Source: Pseudofabraea citricarpa (taxonomy: Eukaryota; Ascomycota; Leotiomycetes; Helotiales; Dermateaceae). Taken from it: a stretch of DNA of 64,000 bases. The DNA lies in the NCBI GenBank assembly GCA_029641185.1, contig JAPWGK010000022.1:124001-188000 (forward strand), read 5' to 3'. Of the stretch, positions 47,961 through 59,326 are shown in pieces (within the stretch, counting starts at the first letter, position 1; every line of letters begins with the position of its first letter). A model generated the notes under the pieces. That model made no database searches, was not told the DNA's origin, and saw only the letters and a program-made list of their open reading frames with translations. The position numbers and the translations under genes were made by a program.

Positions 47961-48917
47961 ATGACAACCTATAATCTAGATGTGACAGAGTTGAAATCTC
48001 TCAAAGGCAAGACGATCCTCATCACGGGCGCTGCAACTGGAATTGGTCGAGAAACTGTCATCATTGCTCATAGTACGTAATCAGTTCATATCAGTCTAAG
48101 CCATACTGCTAAAGATTTTTAAGGACACGGCGCAAATGTTGCATTTGGAGACTGGAATACGGAGTTAGGGCAGAAGCTTGCAAATGACCTTGGCCAGGGA
48201 GTACTTTTTCGCAAATGCGACGTATCTCAGTTTGAGGACGTACTCCAACTTTTCCAGCTGACCTGGGAGAAGTTTGGTACCATTCATGCTGTGATAGGCA
48301 ATGCAGGAGTGAACGGCGAAAACTTTATGGAGGACGAATACGAAGACGATATTCCGAAACTTAAGGCTCCGGACTTGACCTCAATTAACGTCAATCTGGT
48401 TGGACAGATATACACGGCGAAATGTGCGTTGCATTATTTCAAGAAATGGCCAGAAGAAAAATGCCAACTTGTGATGACCGGCTCAGCAGCAAGCTTTATT
48501 GACACTCCGCCTTTGTACCTTTACTGCGCAGCAAAAGCTGGTGTTCTGGGGTTCATGAGAGGGTTACGAACACAGCTCGTCAAGCAAAATATTACAATTA
48601 ATATGGTAGCACCATGGATGACTAGTGAGTCCAAACTGCCACAAATAAAACTGCAAAGCTAATCATTACAAGTTACGCCAATGTTATTGCCTGAGTTTTT
48701 GAATATGTGGGGAGATCTCCCAGCGAATCAGCCGGAAGGAGTTGCACATGCATTGCTTTTACCAATTGTTCGAACAGATCTAAACGGCAAGGCTTTGTTT
48801 GTGGCAGGTCATCAAATTGTTGACTTTGAAGACAAGCTTCATGAGCTGCAAAACTTATGGATGGGTGAGCAATTGAGCGCGGATGTGAACGAAGGACAAA
48901 GGAGGTTGATACAATAG
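47961..48917 (+). CDS. short-chain dehydrogenase/reductase (SDR-2)
   Basis: 285 aa from exons 47961-48072, 48124-48624 and 48673-48917. TGAATGIG cofactor motif, GDWN after beta-2 (NAD-like acidic residue), GNAGVNG, catalytic Ser in MTGSAAS and YCAAK. Only weakly like SDR-1, so a separate recruitment rather than a tandem copy. Probably oxidises an alcohol or reduces a ketone in the same route as P450-2. Confidence 0.9.
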
Positions 48918-49284
48918 TATAATATTTAGACCCATGTCAGCTCTCATAAAATCATAACCCTAAGAAAAACTGTGAAATGATGGTTTCGAAGTGTGGTATC
49001 CGTGGTGCCGAGGTCGGGTGATGTGGGGTTTTCTTTTTACAGACTTTTGGGAAATGCGGGGAAATGGCAACAACTTCGTGATTTTCAAATGATACCAGGA
49101 ATCAGGGACTGAGCATATCAGCAATTGATATATGTACGCTCCTTTGAGAACTAGTCAGATTTATACCATTCATGATCTCAAATTTGTTACACTAATTATT
49201 ATTCGAATCAGACATAGTACCGCAAAAGCTTCGGATCCATTTATTGTAAACTCGTACTTCACATATTTGTTGCCATATTTCATA
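48918..49284 (+). promoter_or_regulatory. promoter of HIBADH-like 1
   Basis: About 365 bases with ATGTGGGGTT at 49021-49030 and ATGCGGGG at 49054-49061, some 225-265 bases before the ATG. Confidence 0.6.
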
Positions 49285-50303
49285 ATGACTTTCAGCATAA
49301 AGAGTGTCGGGTTCATTGGGCTCGGTATCATGGGATATCCCATGGTTGTCAATCTAGTACGGAAGCTTCCTGAGAACGCGATGGTTTCTGTTTTCGACGT
49401 GTCATCCGAGACACTTGATAAATTTAAGAAACAAATGAATACAGATAGGGTGAATATCTGTGATTCTTCAATGGAAGTAGCTAGAGCATCTGTAAGTCGG
49501 TTAATTTTGTAGAACTGGATTTCAGTCTCACGTACTGATATGTATAACAGGAGATAATTTTCACAATGGTCCCGGAAGGCTCACATGTCAGAAGTGTGTA
49601 CTTAGAAATAGACAAGGGCGTTCTTGCTACTGATTTGGGGAGTAAAATTCTTGTAGACTGTTCTACAATTGACACAGCAACCTCGAATCTTGTACGAAAT
49701 GAGCTTGCAAAGCAACATCCGCAAGTAAAGTTTTATGATGCTCCCGTCTCAGGCGGATCTCTTGGTGCTGAAAATGCATCATTGACATTCATGCTTGGAG
49801 CAGTCGAATCGGATCCCAATCTTGGACTTTTACGAAATCTTTTGGAAATGATGGGGAAATCAATATTCACATGTGGTGGCCCATCAATGGGACTTACAGC
49901 GAAATTATGCAACAACTATTGCTCTGGTCTCATTGCTATTGCGACAGCAGAAGCCATGGATATTGCGATCAAGTCCGGCATGGACCCTCGCATTCTAGCT
50001 AATATATTCTCGACCAGTACGGCTCAGAGCACCATTTCTGATAAGTGGAATCCAGTTCCGGGTATATGTCCTGATGCTCCCTCCAGTCACGAGTATCAAG
50101 GCGGGTTCAAAGTCCAATTGATGAAGAAGGATTTTTCATTAGCTGTGGACACAGCAGATCGAGTTGGTGCACAATTGGCACTTGGATCTGCTGGGTTGAA
50201 AACATATACTGATGCTAGCGAAGACTTAAATTGTCGAGACAGAGATTCGAGGGTTGTTTTCAGATATCTTGGGGGAAATGAAGATTGGGAGGCACAGTTA
50301 TGA
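49285..50303 (+). CDS. 3-hydroxyisobutyrate-dehydrogenase-like (HIBADH-like 1)
   Basis: 319-aa beta-hydroxyacid dehydrogenase-family protein, exons 49285-49491 and 49551-50303. Rossmann motif GFIGLGIMGYPM, substrate motif DAPVSGGSLGAENASLTFM, the catalytic-Lys region TAKLCNNYCSG and the cofactor-binding GGFKVQLMKKDFSLA. Family members oxidise beta-hydroxyacids such as 3-hydroxyisobutyrate, or reduce semialdehydes. An in-frame extension upstream of 49285 exists but does not look coding. Convergent with a paralogue. Confidence 0.92.
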
Positions 50304-50550
50304 ATTATTTGAAACAGGCCTCCTCTGTAGACTTGGCCTTGATTTATACAATGGTATTAAATGGTAACTGTTAGACTTTTATCCTCCTCATATGCCACTC
50401 GATATCTCTTAGTCTGAAAATTGTATCTTTTCATTGTATCTTTTCATTTTTGACCAATGTCGAATGCAATGAAAAGTAAGCCCCAGCTAAAAATACACGA
50501 GGGAGACGAAATTTGGTGAGGAAATAAAGTCAGATAATTTCATTTTTGTT

Positions 50551-51617
50551 CTACTCTGGCCCGTCAAGAAATCTATAGACTACAGATACATCTCGATCCA
50601 TACACCTTGGGTCTACAGCAGCTTCTTTATAAAGATCCAGTGCAGCGTTTCCCAGTGTTGCTCGACAACCAACCTGTTTAGCGGCATTGACCCCTAATGA
50701 CATATCTTTGACCATCATCTGAGCCTTAAATCCTCCTACATAATCCCTGCTACTAGGCGCATGTGGTACAACCCCAGGAACAGGATGGACGTTATCGTTC
50801 ATAAAAGACTGTCCGGTACTGTTGTGGATTACTTTGTAAAGTAAATGTTTATCGACTCCAAGTCGGATTCCAATGTTCATAGCCTCTGCTGCAGCAAGGA
50901 GATTCGTGCCACTAAGATAGTTGTTGGCAATCTTGGCTGCGAGTCCAGATCCCAATGCACCACAATAGAAGACCTTCTCTGGCAATCCCATAAGGAGTAT
51001 TGTATCCTGGATAAGTTGCGACTCTGCCGTAACAGACCCTGGACTCGGTTCGGCACGACCAACTAAGAAAGCTAAAGTACCTGCAGCTGCACCTGGTACA
51101 CCTCCCTGCGAAAATATTAACAAAATATCCTTGGTCAAGAACTCTATCTCATAATGGAACACTCACAGATACGGGCGTGTCGACGTATGTGCCAGCGCCG
51201 GCGTCTTTCAATTTGTTCCCCACGATACGTGTTGTTTCCGAATCAATTGTACTACACTCTAACATCACCCGCGAAGAATCTTGCTGGGCTGCAATAATTC
51301 CTGTTTCTTCATTCAGGTACACGTCCTTCACGTGGGTTGCGGCAGGCACAATAGAAATAATGATCCTCGCTTTTTCGGCAACCTCTCGTGCTGAAATGAC
51401 AATTTCAATAGGTCCGATTTGACCAAACTCATCGACAAACTTTACACAAGATGGCTTGTACACATCGTTTATGTATAGTGTTGAACTTGGAGGGATTTTA
51501 CTGCGGATATTTTTCGCCATTTCCCATCCCATTGCGCCAAGCCCTATTGCAGGTTAGCCGAGCTGACGTACAGAGCATTTGGTTCTACAAACCGATGAAA
51601 CCAAAATCGTTCTCCAT
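50551..51617 (-). CDS. 3-hydroxyisobutyrate-dehydrogenase-like (HIBADH-like 2)
   Basis: 318 aa, exons (minus) 51593-51617, 51167-51543 and 50551-51105. GFIGLGAMGWEM is rebuilt across the first intron; DTPVSGGVPGAAAGTLAFLVG, AAKIANNYLSG and GGFKAQMMVKDMSL follow. The HPVPGVVPHAPSSRDY stretch parallels NPVPGICPDAPSSHEY in the other copy, so the pair are paralogues that have diverged. They end tail to tail 247 bases apart. Shares its promoter with the NmrA-like gene. Confidence 0.92.
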
Positions 51618-51981
51618 TTTTGAGTTAGATTACCTAGGTATCTTTTTGCTGAATGGATCTCCAGCGCAATTGTTATATCGATAAAACCAAACGGCTTAAC
51701 AAATAGAAAAGTTGAACACGGCGGACTACCCCGCAGTTTTCGTGGCTCGCGTACCAAACTTGGTGTGGGGTTTTGCGGTAGAGGGGTAAATCTCACACCA
51801 CCAGCACTGTTACTCCCAGAACTCGGTTGGCTTTCTTAAGTAGGTAATATTTCATATGCGGAGAGATATCAAAGCCATTTGATTTTATGTCCGAGCCTTC
51901 CCGCGTTGCTCAAACCATTAGCACATTCCTAGACAGTGACTTTGTCCTCCCGTACATTGGGTTTTGATTGATTAGGTCGAC
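51618..51981. promoter_or_regulatory. bidirectional promoter of HIBADH-like 2 and NmrA-like
   Basis: 364 bases with TACCCCGCA at 51728-51736 and TGTGGGGTT at 51765-51773, in opposite orientations about 30 bases apart. Confidence 0.6.
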
Positions 51982-52975
51982 ATGTCTTCCAGTACAACAA
52001 CACCCCTCGTTGTCGGCGTGATTGGACCTGCTGGATTTGGAGGCTCATACCTTTGTGTCGAGCTCATCAATCGAGGCCATTCAGTCGTTGGAATCTCAAG
52101 AAATCCAGAAAAGTTGGGCAGCCACAAGAAATACTCGACCAGGCAAGGGGACGTATCTAAGCTGAGTATAGAAGAGCTCGCTAAGGCTTTTGAGAATCTG
52201 GATGTCCTTGTCAATGAATATGGCCCGCACTCTGCTGGCGTTGATGCTTTACAATACAGTAAGACTCGTTTTCAAATTGATATGACATAAACTGAAACAA
52301 TAAATAGTGCCATTTCTCGAGGTTACTCGAAGAATCATTCTAGCTACCAAATTAGCCAAAGTGAAATATTTCATTATGGTAGGAGGCTGTGGAAGTCTTT
52401 TCATGCCTAATAGTGGACATCAATCAGTTCTCGAAAACAAAGATTGGTGGGTTTCTTACCGTCGTGGTATTGCAGATAGCGAGGCTCACACCTCATACAT
52501 GGAAGAGAGGTTGGGTGCGATTGGCAACAAACTCAGAGCATATCGAAATGCTCGTGCAGCAGAGGCAGCGGGGCGTCAAACAACAGAGACCAGACAGGTT
52601 ATCAATGACTACGAGGAAGAGGTCAAAACAAATGATCGTGCGCTGCAATTTATCACGGGATGCAGAACATCTTTCATGTTCTTTGATGGCAATACTTCTT
52701 TTCGCTGGACTTTTGTTTCCCCGAGTGCACTCTACAGGCCAGGAAAACGAACTGGAAAGTACGAGATTCGCTTCGACTATCTTGCTTTGAAAGGAGATCA
52801 AAATAATCCTACTAATCTTGATGGACGTCTGCATGGCATTTCTGCAGCTGATCTTGCAATCGCAATTGTGGACGAAGCAGAAAATCAAACAAACGTGGGA
52901 AGGCATTGGACTGCTTACGCTGACCTTTCAGATGACACACCTACACCAAGCTATGTGACGTTGGACTCCTTTTGA
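51982..52975 (+). CDS. NmrA-like Rossmann-fold protein with helical insertion
   Basis: 314 aa, exons 51982-52258 and 52308-52975. The N-terminal half is an NAD(P)-binding fold: VVGVIGPAGFGGSYLCVELINRGHSV, then VVGISRNPEKL and a KYFIMVGGCGSLF segment. The usual glycine motif is altered to GPAGFGG. From about residue 145 to 205 there is a charged helical insertion rich in Ala, Arg and Glu (YRNARAAEAAGRQT), after which the fold resumes with SPSALYRPGKRTGKYEI and ISAADLAIAIVDE. Could be an epimerase/reductase or an NADP-sensing regulator like NmrA; catalytic residues are not evident. Confidence 0.8.
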
Positions 52976-53713
52976 ACTGATACTTGGGATTTAAAGCAAT
53001 GATTAATGTACCTAAAAAGTATAAAATATACATTAGGCTTGGCGATTCCCTTCATGACTTGCTCGGTGTAGCCGAGTACGAATTCATGCAATGTGGCTGG
53101 AGGTTGGCTTTTCAGCTTCGTTACAAGACTCGACTCATCGAGGAAATTGATTTCGAGCAGTCGTATTCTTCTGTTTGTATTGGCATTCAAATCACGATTA
53201 TGTTGTTCGCAAAGTTTACAGAATACTTAGTTGTTAATCGCAACTTTGCAGAGCATAAAATCAATAATCCACAAATTATGTATTACTGATATGCGCTATT
53301 CTCGGAGCCCTTTTTCCTCCGAGAAACAATTGGGCTCAGTGTCATCTGATTATTTACTGAAGCGTTGATTGGGTTGTTCAGGGAAGTTCAGGCCCCTGTG
53401 GGGATCAAGCCTGTAGCTCCGGGCTACTTACAGTTCAAATCAGTTTCCAGTTAGCGTCATAGCCCCGCAGCAGCTCCCCAGATTTCAACACCCGGAACTT
53501 TGACTTCACATCTCCCCAGAACTTTTGCAAAGTTCAAATCTGATCTAACCAATATCTGCTCGTTCCGGATTCTGGTCTTTTGAGCTTTCTTTTGGTTCGG
53601 TAGTGCTTGCATACAGTAGAAAACACCACCTATCCGACGATTGATTTTTAGGGGAAGCGTCCCTACCAACAATTTCTGCGTTCGATGGGCAAGGTCTCTT
53701 GTAAAAACAGGAC
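52976..53713 (+). promoter_or_regulatory. TF2 upstream region
   Basis: About 740 bases. TGTGGGGA at 53397-53404 and CCCCGCA at 53463-53469 lie 250-320 bases before TF2, consistent with TF2 being inside the regulon. The first 300 bases are the 3' side of the NmrA-like gene; a 101-codon plus frame there has no signature. Confidence 0.55.
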
Positions 53714-56706
53714 ATGACAGCCGTTGTAGAGTCTATTGCGCAGCAGATTGAGCAACAGGAAGCTCGAATATATGTCTGTTCTGTATGTCAGAAAGCATTC
53801 AAAAGGAGCGAGCACTGCATACGCCATGAGAGGGGTCGTAAGTTTGATACCATGCCCTGGTTTGGCTCATTAAATTGACCGTGCCAATAGATAGAAAAGA
53901 AAAGCCCTTCTCATGTGGCTTCTGTGGCAGACGGTATGCAAGAAAGTCTGTACTCGAATTCATTCTTGATGGTCAATGTATGCTAATACAAAAACAGAGA
54001 TCTTGTGAGCCGTCATGAGAAGTCCTTTCATCCATTTGGCAACGCCGAACACAAACAGGCAGAGGCAGCAGAGGGCTTGCTATCGTCTACGCGACGCGAC
54101 TCCCAATCAGATCATCCTACTGAAATTAGAGCTGGAATTGATGAACATGGAAACAACAACTCCAGTACGGTAACCAGTGGAAATGTGCAACCAGCAAGTC
54201 CAAAGGAACCAGGTCGCAGAAGAGTGGACTCTATTCCTGACTCGCAATCAATCGACCGCCTTTCATTCTTTGGTGGAGTTGGCTTTCAAAACTTGGATAC
54301 AACACAGAATACGTCCCCAGATCTTCAAACGCCGAGCTTTCAGACGTTGCAAAATGAATCAGTAATCCATAGCGCACATTCAACCATTGTAAATGAAGGA
54401 CCTCCAAATGATTTACAGAATAGTGTACAGGAAGATGACAATGAACAGCCTGAAGGAACTCAGCTACGGGACAAAAATGATTCGCCTTCAGTAAATAATG
54501 GAGAGCCCATAGCTGATGTCCAACACTCTCAATGGGATGGCTTGACCATTTTTAACGGAGACAACTTTGGCCCAACAGATGGAAGCGTTCTTGCTGATGT
54601 ACCAGAACAAAACAATCATAATGGGAACTCAATGGACTTTGAATTTCCTCACGTCTCCCATCCTTCATCTCACTTAGAAATTGACGCCTCCATGTCAGAT
54701 TTTCTTTTCAACTTTGGAACACCTTCTCTATTAAACATGGGTATGGAACAGCATATTCTAGGAACTTTTGACTCACAGCCATTTTCTCCTACACAACGAC
54801 CAGACCGTCCATCGCCTGCAAGCACAGATTCCAGGAGGTCAAGAGATGCATCGTCAACCAGCGGGAGTTGTGCAAAAAGGTCAAGATCTGTAATACTTGT
54901 AGTTGATGAAAAGAGTCACGAAACCATTCAACACGATTTACGAAATTGTTTGTCGCCTGAAATTCTTCTGCAATTCAATTTACCTTCTGCAAGTAAACTG
55001 CAGCAATTCACGACTAGTTACTTTATCTCGTTTCACCGCCACTTTCCAATCCTTCATTTACATTCTATAGCATCGTCAAGTTCAGTATACACGCCTCTAC
55101 TATTAGCTGTTTCAGCCATAGGTGCCCTCTATCGTCTCAGTCGCGTTACAGCAAGAGAAATTTGGAAGTGTGCTCAAGTCTTGATCAAACCTGTGAGTAA
55201 TATATAAATACACGGATAATAGTTTTGCTAAATTTTATAAGGATCTGAAGAGAACAAGTTCAATGGCCCCACTGCCAACTCATGTCGTTCAAGCAAAGCT
55301 ACTTCTGACTACATTTGCTGTATTTGGTGGCAATATTGAGGATTCCATAGCCTCATCAGAGGCTGTGGGGTTTTGGGCAACAGTGAGTCCATTGATATCT
55401 TACCTTTGATGAGTGTTGAACTGGTTGAGCTGATATTGCATCCAGGAATATAGGTTAAGGAGGGCGATATTGGCAAGAGACTACGTAAAATTTGACAATC
55501 TTTCGTGGAAAGAATGGTCCGATAGGGAAACCCTCAAGAGGTGATTTGGAAAAACTTGTTGATTCTGACTCATTGCTAATTTTCCAAGACTTCTCTGTGG
55601 TATATTCGTACTTAACAGTCTTTTGACTGTGACATACGGCACGACACCGTTCCTCACAGTAACACAGGACTTAGATGTTGAAATCCCAGACCCAGATGCC
55701 AAATGGGAAGCCAGCAATTTCAACGACTGGGAGGATATTTCTTACATACCAGATACCACAAAAAGGCCAACTGTCCGGGACATCATGATGCATTTGGTAT
55801 TTGAGAAGCCCGCCTTACCAGAACACTTTTCTGTTGAAAACCGTGAGATATGGTCAGGATTTGCAACCACGGTGGTTATGCACGCCGTCAACGTCCACAT
55901 GTGGCATATTATGCAGTGTACACAATCTTTTACAAGCTTTGCCATTGACGAAGCAACCATTGGTCACGAAATGGTCGTTAAAGTCGAACAAGCTCTATCA
56001 AGATGCTATTCACTGGTCACAAATCATCACCCGGATGGAGATCAAAGTTCTGACTCAAACGAAGGACCACAGTTGTTCAACTGTCAAGCTCTGCTAAGAA
56101 GTGCATACGTGCGCATCTTTACAGGTGCAGGAAGCTTCGAGCGAATGATGCTATTGAGTGAAAATGATGATCAAATCTCTAACAGTATACAATGTTACGT
56201 TCGTGCCCCGCAAGTTAGAAACGACTTCCTCACCAAGGCTGTTAGCAGGGCATATGGTGGTTTTTTGATGCCTATCACGACTGGCTTTCTTTTAGTAAGA
56301 AAGACAGCAGCGTTGAGTTGGAGTGTGGAGCACGCCATTGCAGGTTGGGACTGTGGTAAGTAGATATATCATTTGACATGTCACGATACTAACTCTGCTA
56401 CCCCCAGCCCTCTTTGTCACTAAGTGGATACATGCTATGGAAACACGGCGAAGCATTCCTTGTGGTCCGCTTGATTCTGCAGAATCCGAAAACTTATCAA
56501 ATTTCCGCATACTACTAGAAGAGGTCGATGGTGATCACGAATATGGTGATTCGCTTGCCGCAAATGTTGCTAATGTCTGGGCTTCCTTTTTGGATGATAC
56601 TTGGGTATGGGGAGTTACACCACGGATGGCGCACTTACTGAGACTATTGTCAAAGGCATATGCTGAGGATTGGAAACAAAGATGTAGTCATACTTCCAGT
56701 ATATAA
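53714..56706 (+). CDS. TF2: two C2H2 fingers plus fungal_trans domain regulator
   Basis: 891-aa nuclear regulator, exons 53714-53837, 53891-53945, 53998-55192, 55242-55382, 55446-55540, 55589-56355 and 56408-56706, all in frame. Finger 1: Cys22, Cys25, His38, His42 (the last His codon spans an intron). Finger 2: Cys50, Cys53, His66, His71, also split by an intron. An acidic, Asn/Ser-rich linker follows, then the fungal-specific transcription factor domain (SYFISFHRHFPILHLHS; LARDYVKFDNLSWKEWSDRETLKRLL; YGTTPFLTV). Same architecture as TF1. C2H2 fingers often read C/G-runs, which suits the TGYGGGG sites around it. Confidence 0.92.
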
Positions 56707-57378
56707 GTAAAAGGGTTTTTTTCGAAAAAAATAAAAAGATATAAACATGAATTTCAACTATTACATGGAGAATAATGTGCATTTTATCTGTTGTGCGTAT
56801 ATTCCATTAGCATTGGAATTGCTTTTTATTATACATGTCATTACTCAATACCTCATTCCTAGATTTTTAGTAACAAAACGAGTGTATCCGAAGTGCATAG
56901 TGACAAGAAAAGTGCATGGGTAGCCAGGCAAAAGGGCAAAGGCAAGGGGGGGGAAGGCTTCCGGTGCATCATTCAATGCAGATCAATCCGAAGACTACCA
57001 GGAGCAAAATTTGCGGGGAGATCGAGTAACTATTCCATGTGGGGTAATAGCCGAGCTCCATCTTAAATCGGCATCTACAAAATACCCCACATACAATCAC
57101 GATGGGAAGAATTCGTGCGGATGCTTCTGCAAGGAGATACAAAGTCTTCCTTGATGGAATGGGCTGTGTCCGAGGTGCATCTAGGTACTGTAGGTAGCCA
57201 AAGCTTGAATAAGTGACCTCGATGCGGCAAACCCAACCCTCGTGGAACCACCAATATTGCAACTGACATCAAAATCTTCTTCTTTCACTACAAAATTTGT
57301 CATCTAGTCATCATATTATTTGTGATTTATTCCTAATAATCTGCAACCATTGCAAGATAAACCCAGCGTTAGTTTATC
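56707..57378 (+). promoter_or_regulatory. promoter of the CMD-family gene
   Basis: About 670 bases. Three right-block motifs close together: TGCGGGG 57012-57018, ATGTGGGGTA 57037-57046 and TACCCCACAT 57083-57092; the last two are exact inverted copies 46 bases apart. The first part is AT-rich 3' region of TF2 with a GGGGGG run near 56946. Confidence 0.65.
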
Positions 57379-57813
57379 ATGTCTTCTTCCTCAACTCCAT
57401 CAAGCGAAGAGATCGCAGCAGCGCACAAATTGCTTTTTGAGGAAGGCCTGAAAATTCGCTATTCGGTAGCCGGTAAAGCCTACGTCGACAAGTCTCTCGC
57501 CAATGGAGCTTCAGAATTCGCAAGGCCAATGCAAGAACTCGTTACAGAATCGTGTTGGGGATCTGTATGGTCACGGCCAGGGTTGGAAAAGAAAACGCGT
57601 TCAATGCTAAACATATCGATGTTGTGTGCGTTGAACCGTGGCCCGGAATTGGCGGTTCATGTTAGAGGCGCTTTGAATAATGGTGCAACTGAAATTGAGA
57701 TAAGAGAGGTGCTTTTACAGGTGGCTATTTACTGTGGAATGCCGGCGGGATTAGAGGGGTTTAAAATTGCCGAGAAGGTTATCATGGAGGTCCGGAACGA
57801 ATCAAAGCATTGA
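57379..57813 (+). CDS. carboxymuconolactone-decarboxylase-family protein
   Basis: 144 aa, single exon. Matches the gamma-carboxymuconolactone decarboxylase family over its length: ESCWGSVWSRPGLEKKTRSMLNI, then HVRGALNNGATEIEIREVLLQVAIYCGMPAG. It lacks the paired Cys of the AhpD branch, so a decarboxylase/isomerase-like role fits better than peroxidase. In bacteria the true enzyme follows ring cleavage of protocatechuate. Intronless, unlike most neighbours, and directly followed on the same strand by an enol-lactonase-like hydrolase. Confidence 0.92.
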   Translation: MSSSSTPSSEEIAAAHKLLFEEGLKIRYSVAGKAYVDKSLANGASEFARPMQELVTESCWGSVWSRPGLEKKTRSMLNISMLCALNRGPELAVHVRGALNNGATEIEIREVLLQVAIYCGMPAGLEGFKIAEKVIMEVRNESKH

Positions 57814-57947
57814 TGTATTGAAAGTAGCCAATTTGCTTTGCATGTAAATTGAGTGATCTTCTGGATGTCTTAGCATATATTCTCGTGTCATGACTCAAAT
57901 ATTGAGAGCGGGTTTGTTCAAGGCAGTACCTCATGTTTCCTTGTTAA

Positions 57948-57971
57948 TACCCCGCAGAATCATAAGTGGGG
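57948..57971 (+). promoter_or_regulatory. promoter motifs of the enol-lactonase-like gene
   Basis: TACCCCGCA at 57948-57956 and TAAGTGGGG at 57963-57971, the latter combining the left-block and right-block cores, about 110-135 bases before the ATG. Confidence 0.55.
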
Positions 57972-58082
57972 CTGTACAATCTTTATTACAGCTGATAAAT
58001 AAAGTCTGCTGCTGGTCACGATTTTTCCCCAAGAACAAATCAAGTCTTACTTTCCGTCAATTGCTCGCTTATTCAAAAAGTT

Positions 58083-58931
58083 ATGGCAGAATCCAACAGC
58101 AAACTAATAACTCATCCGAATGGACAAACGACACACATTTTCGACGACAACTTCACCGATCCTTGGAAGCCCCATGAGACGATTGTTATTCAGCATGGAT
58201 TTGCACGGCATGGCTCATTCTGGTACCATTGGATTCCATTCCTAACCAGACATTACCGGGTCATCCGACGTGATGCTCGAGGTCACGGCCGATCCAGTTT
58301 TCCAGAAATCGGTTCCAGTTATGACTACTCAGTAGAAACCATAGTTGGGGAAATTTTGGATACTTTTGATCAGTTGGATTTGGAAAAGGTACATTTCCTT
58401 GGGGAAAGCACGAGCGGTATGGTGGGCGAGATATTAGCAGCCAAACATCCGGAGCGACTTCATAGTTTGATGATTTGTTCCAGTCCTACTTTTCTACCGG
58501 AAGCTGCTCTCTCATTGTTCTCTTTTGGAAAGTCAAACTGGCCTGCTGCATGCCGCATTCTTGGATCACGTGGATGGGGAGAAGCATTATCGAAGGTCCC
58601 TGGTACGGTATCTATTCCAGATCCCAAGTACGTTGAGTGGTGGATTGAGCAAGTTGGGATATCTACTGGGGAAGGATTAGCAGGTTACGCAGAGTTCTTG
58701 TCTAGCCTTGATTCGAGACAGTATTTGAAAGATATCAGAATCCCCATGCTTATTCTGGCTCCGGCTAGGAGTGCGGCAACGAAATTGGAAGAGCAAAGGT
58801 CGATACAGATGCAGGTTCCTGGGTCAAAATTGGTGGTTATTGACGGCAATGGGCATGAAATCTATGTAGAGAGGCCAGAAGACTGTCAGAGGGCTGTCAA
58901 GGAATTTCTAGATGGGCTTAAACGTAGCTAA
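58083..58931 (+). CDS. alpha/beta hydrolase, 3-oxoadipate-enol-lactonase-like
   Basis: 282 aa, single exon. IVIQHGFARHGSFW (oxyanion region), RRDARGHGRSS, nucleophile elbow LGESTSGM, and catalytic His in GNGHEIYVERPE, with a WWIEQ cap region. Resembles PcaD-type enol-lactone hydrolases and related C-C or ester hydrolases. Head to tail with the CMD-family gene, 270 bases apart; PcaD and PcaC are likewise neighbours in bacteria. The true substrate is not readable. Confidence 0.88.
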   Translation: MAESNSKLITHPNGQTTHIFDDNFTDPWKPHETIVIQHGFARHGSFWYHWIPFLTRHYRVIRRDARGHGRSSFPEIGSSYDYSVETIVGEILDTFDQLDLEKVHFLGESTSGMVGEILAAKHPERLHSLMICSSPTFLPEAALSLFSFGKSNWPAACRILGSRGWGEALSKVPGTVSIPDPKYVEWWIEQVGISTGEGLAGYAEFLSSLDSRQYLKDIRIPMLILAPARSAATKLEEQRSIQMQVPGSKLVVIDGNGHEIYVERPEDCQRAVKEFLDGLKRS

Positions 58932-59326
58932 AACAAAGGACAAACTTCATTCTACCATAACTAAGAATAATACAACTATCATTAGATAAAATTCGCACGA
59001 AATCAATTTAATTAAAAGTAAAGAAAGACATTGTCTCGGCAGCGAAACCAGAACTAGTCTTCGCAAGAAGATAGAATTTCCACACACAATAATGATTGTT
59101 GGATCGATTAGCAGATATTATGAGACCTTCCTCATATTTATGGGCGCAGCATTATATGACAGCATATCAGAGTCAGATTATTATAAACATTAGAACATGT
59201 AGCCTCACATGATATGCCATAATAGTCAATGAACCAATTAATGAAATTCACCGAGGAAAGTGATATTGACGTGGAAATAGCAACCAAATTTAGATTAAAC
59301 TTCGCTGTTATTCAGATTCAAAGATG
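58932..59326. other. convergent spacer
   Basis: About 395 AT-rich bases between the hydrolase and P450-3 3' ends. No gene or motif seen. Confidence 0.6.
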
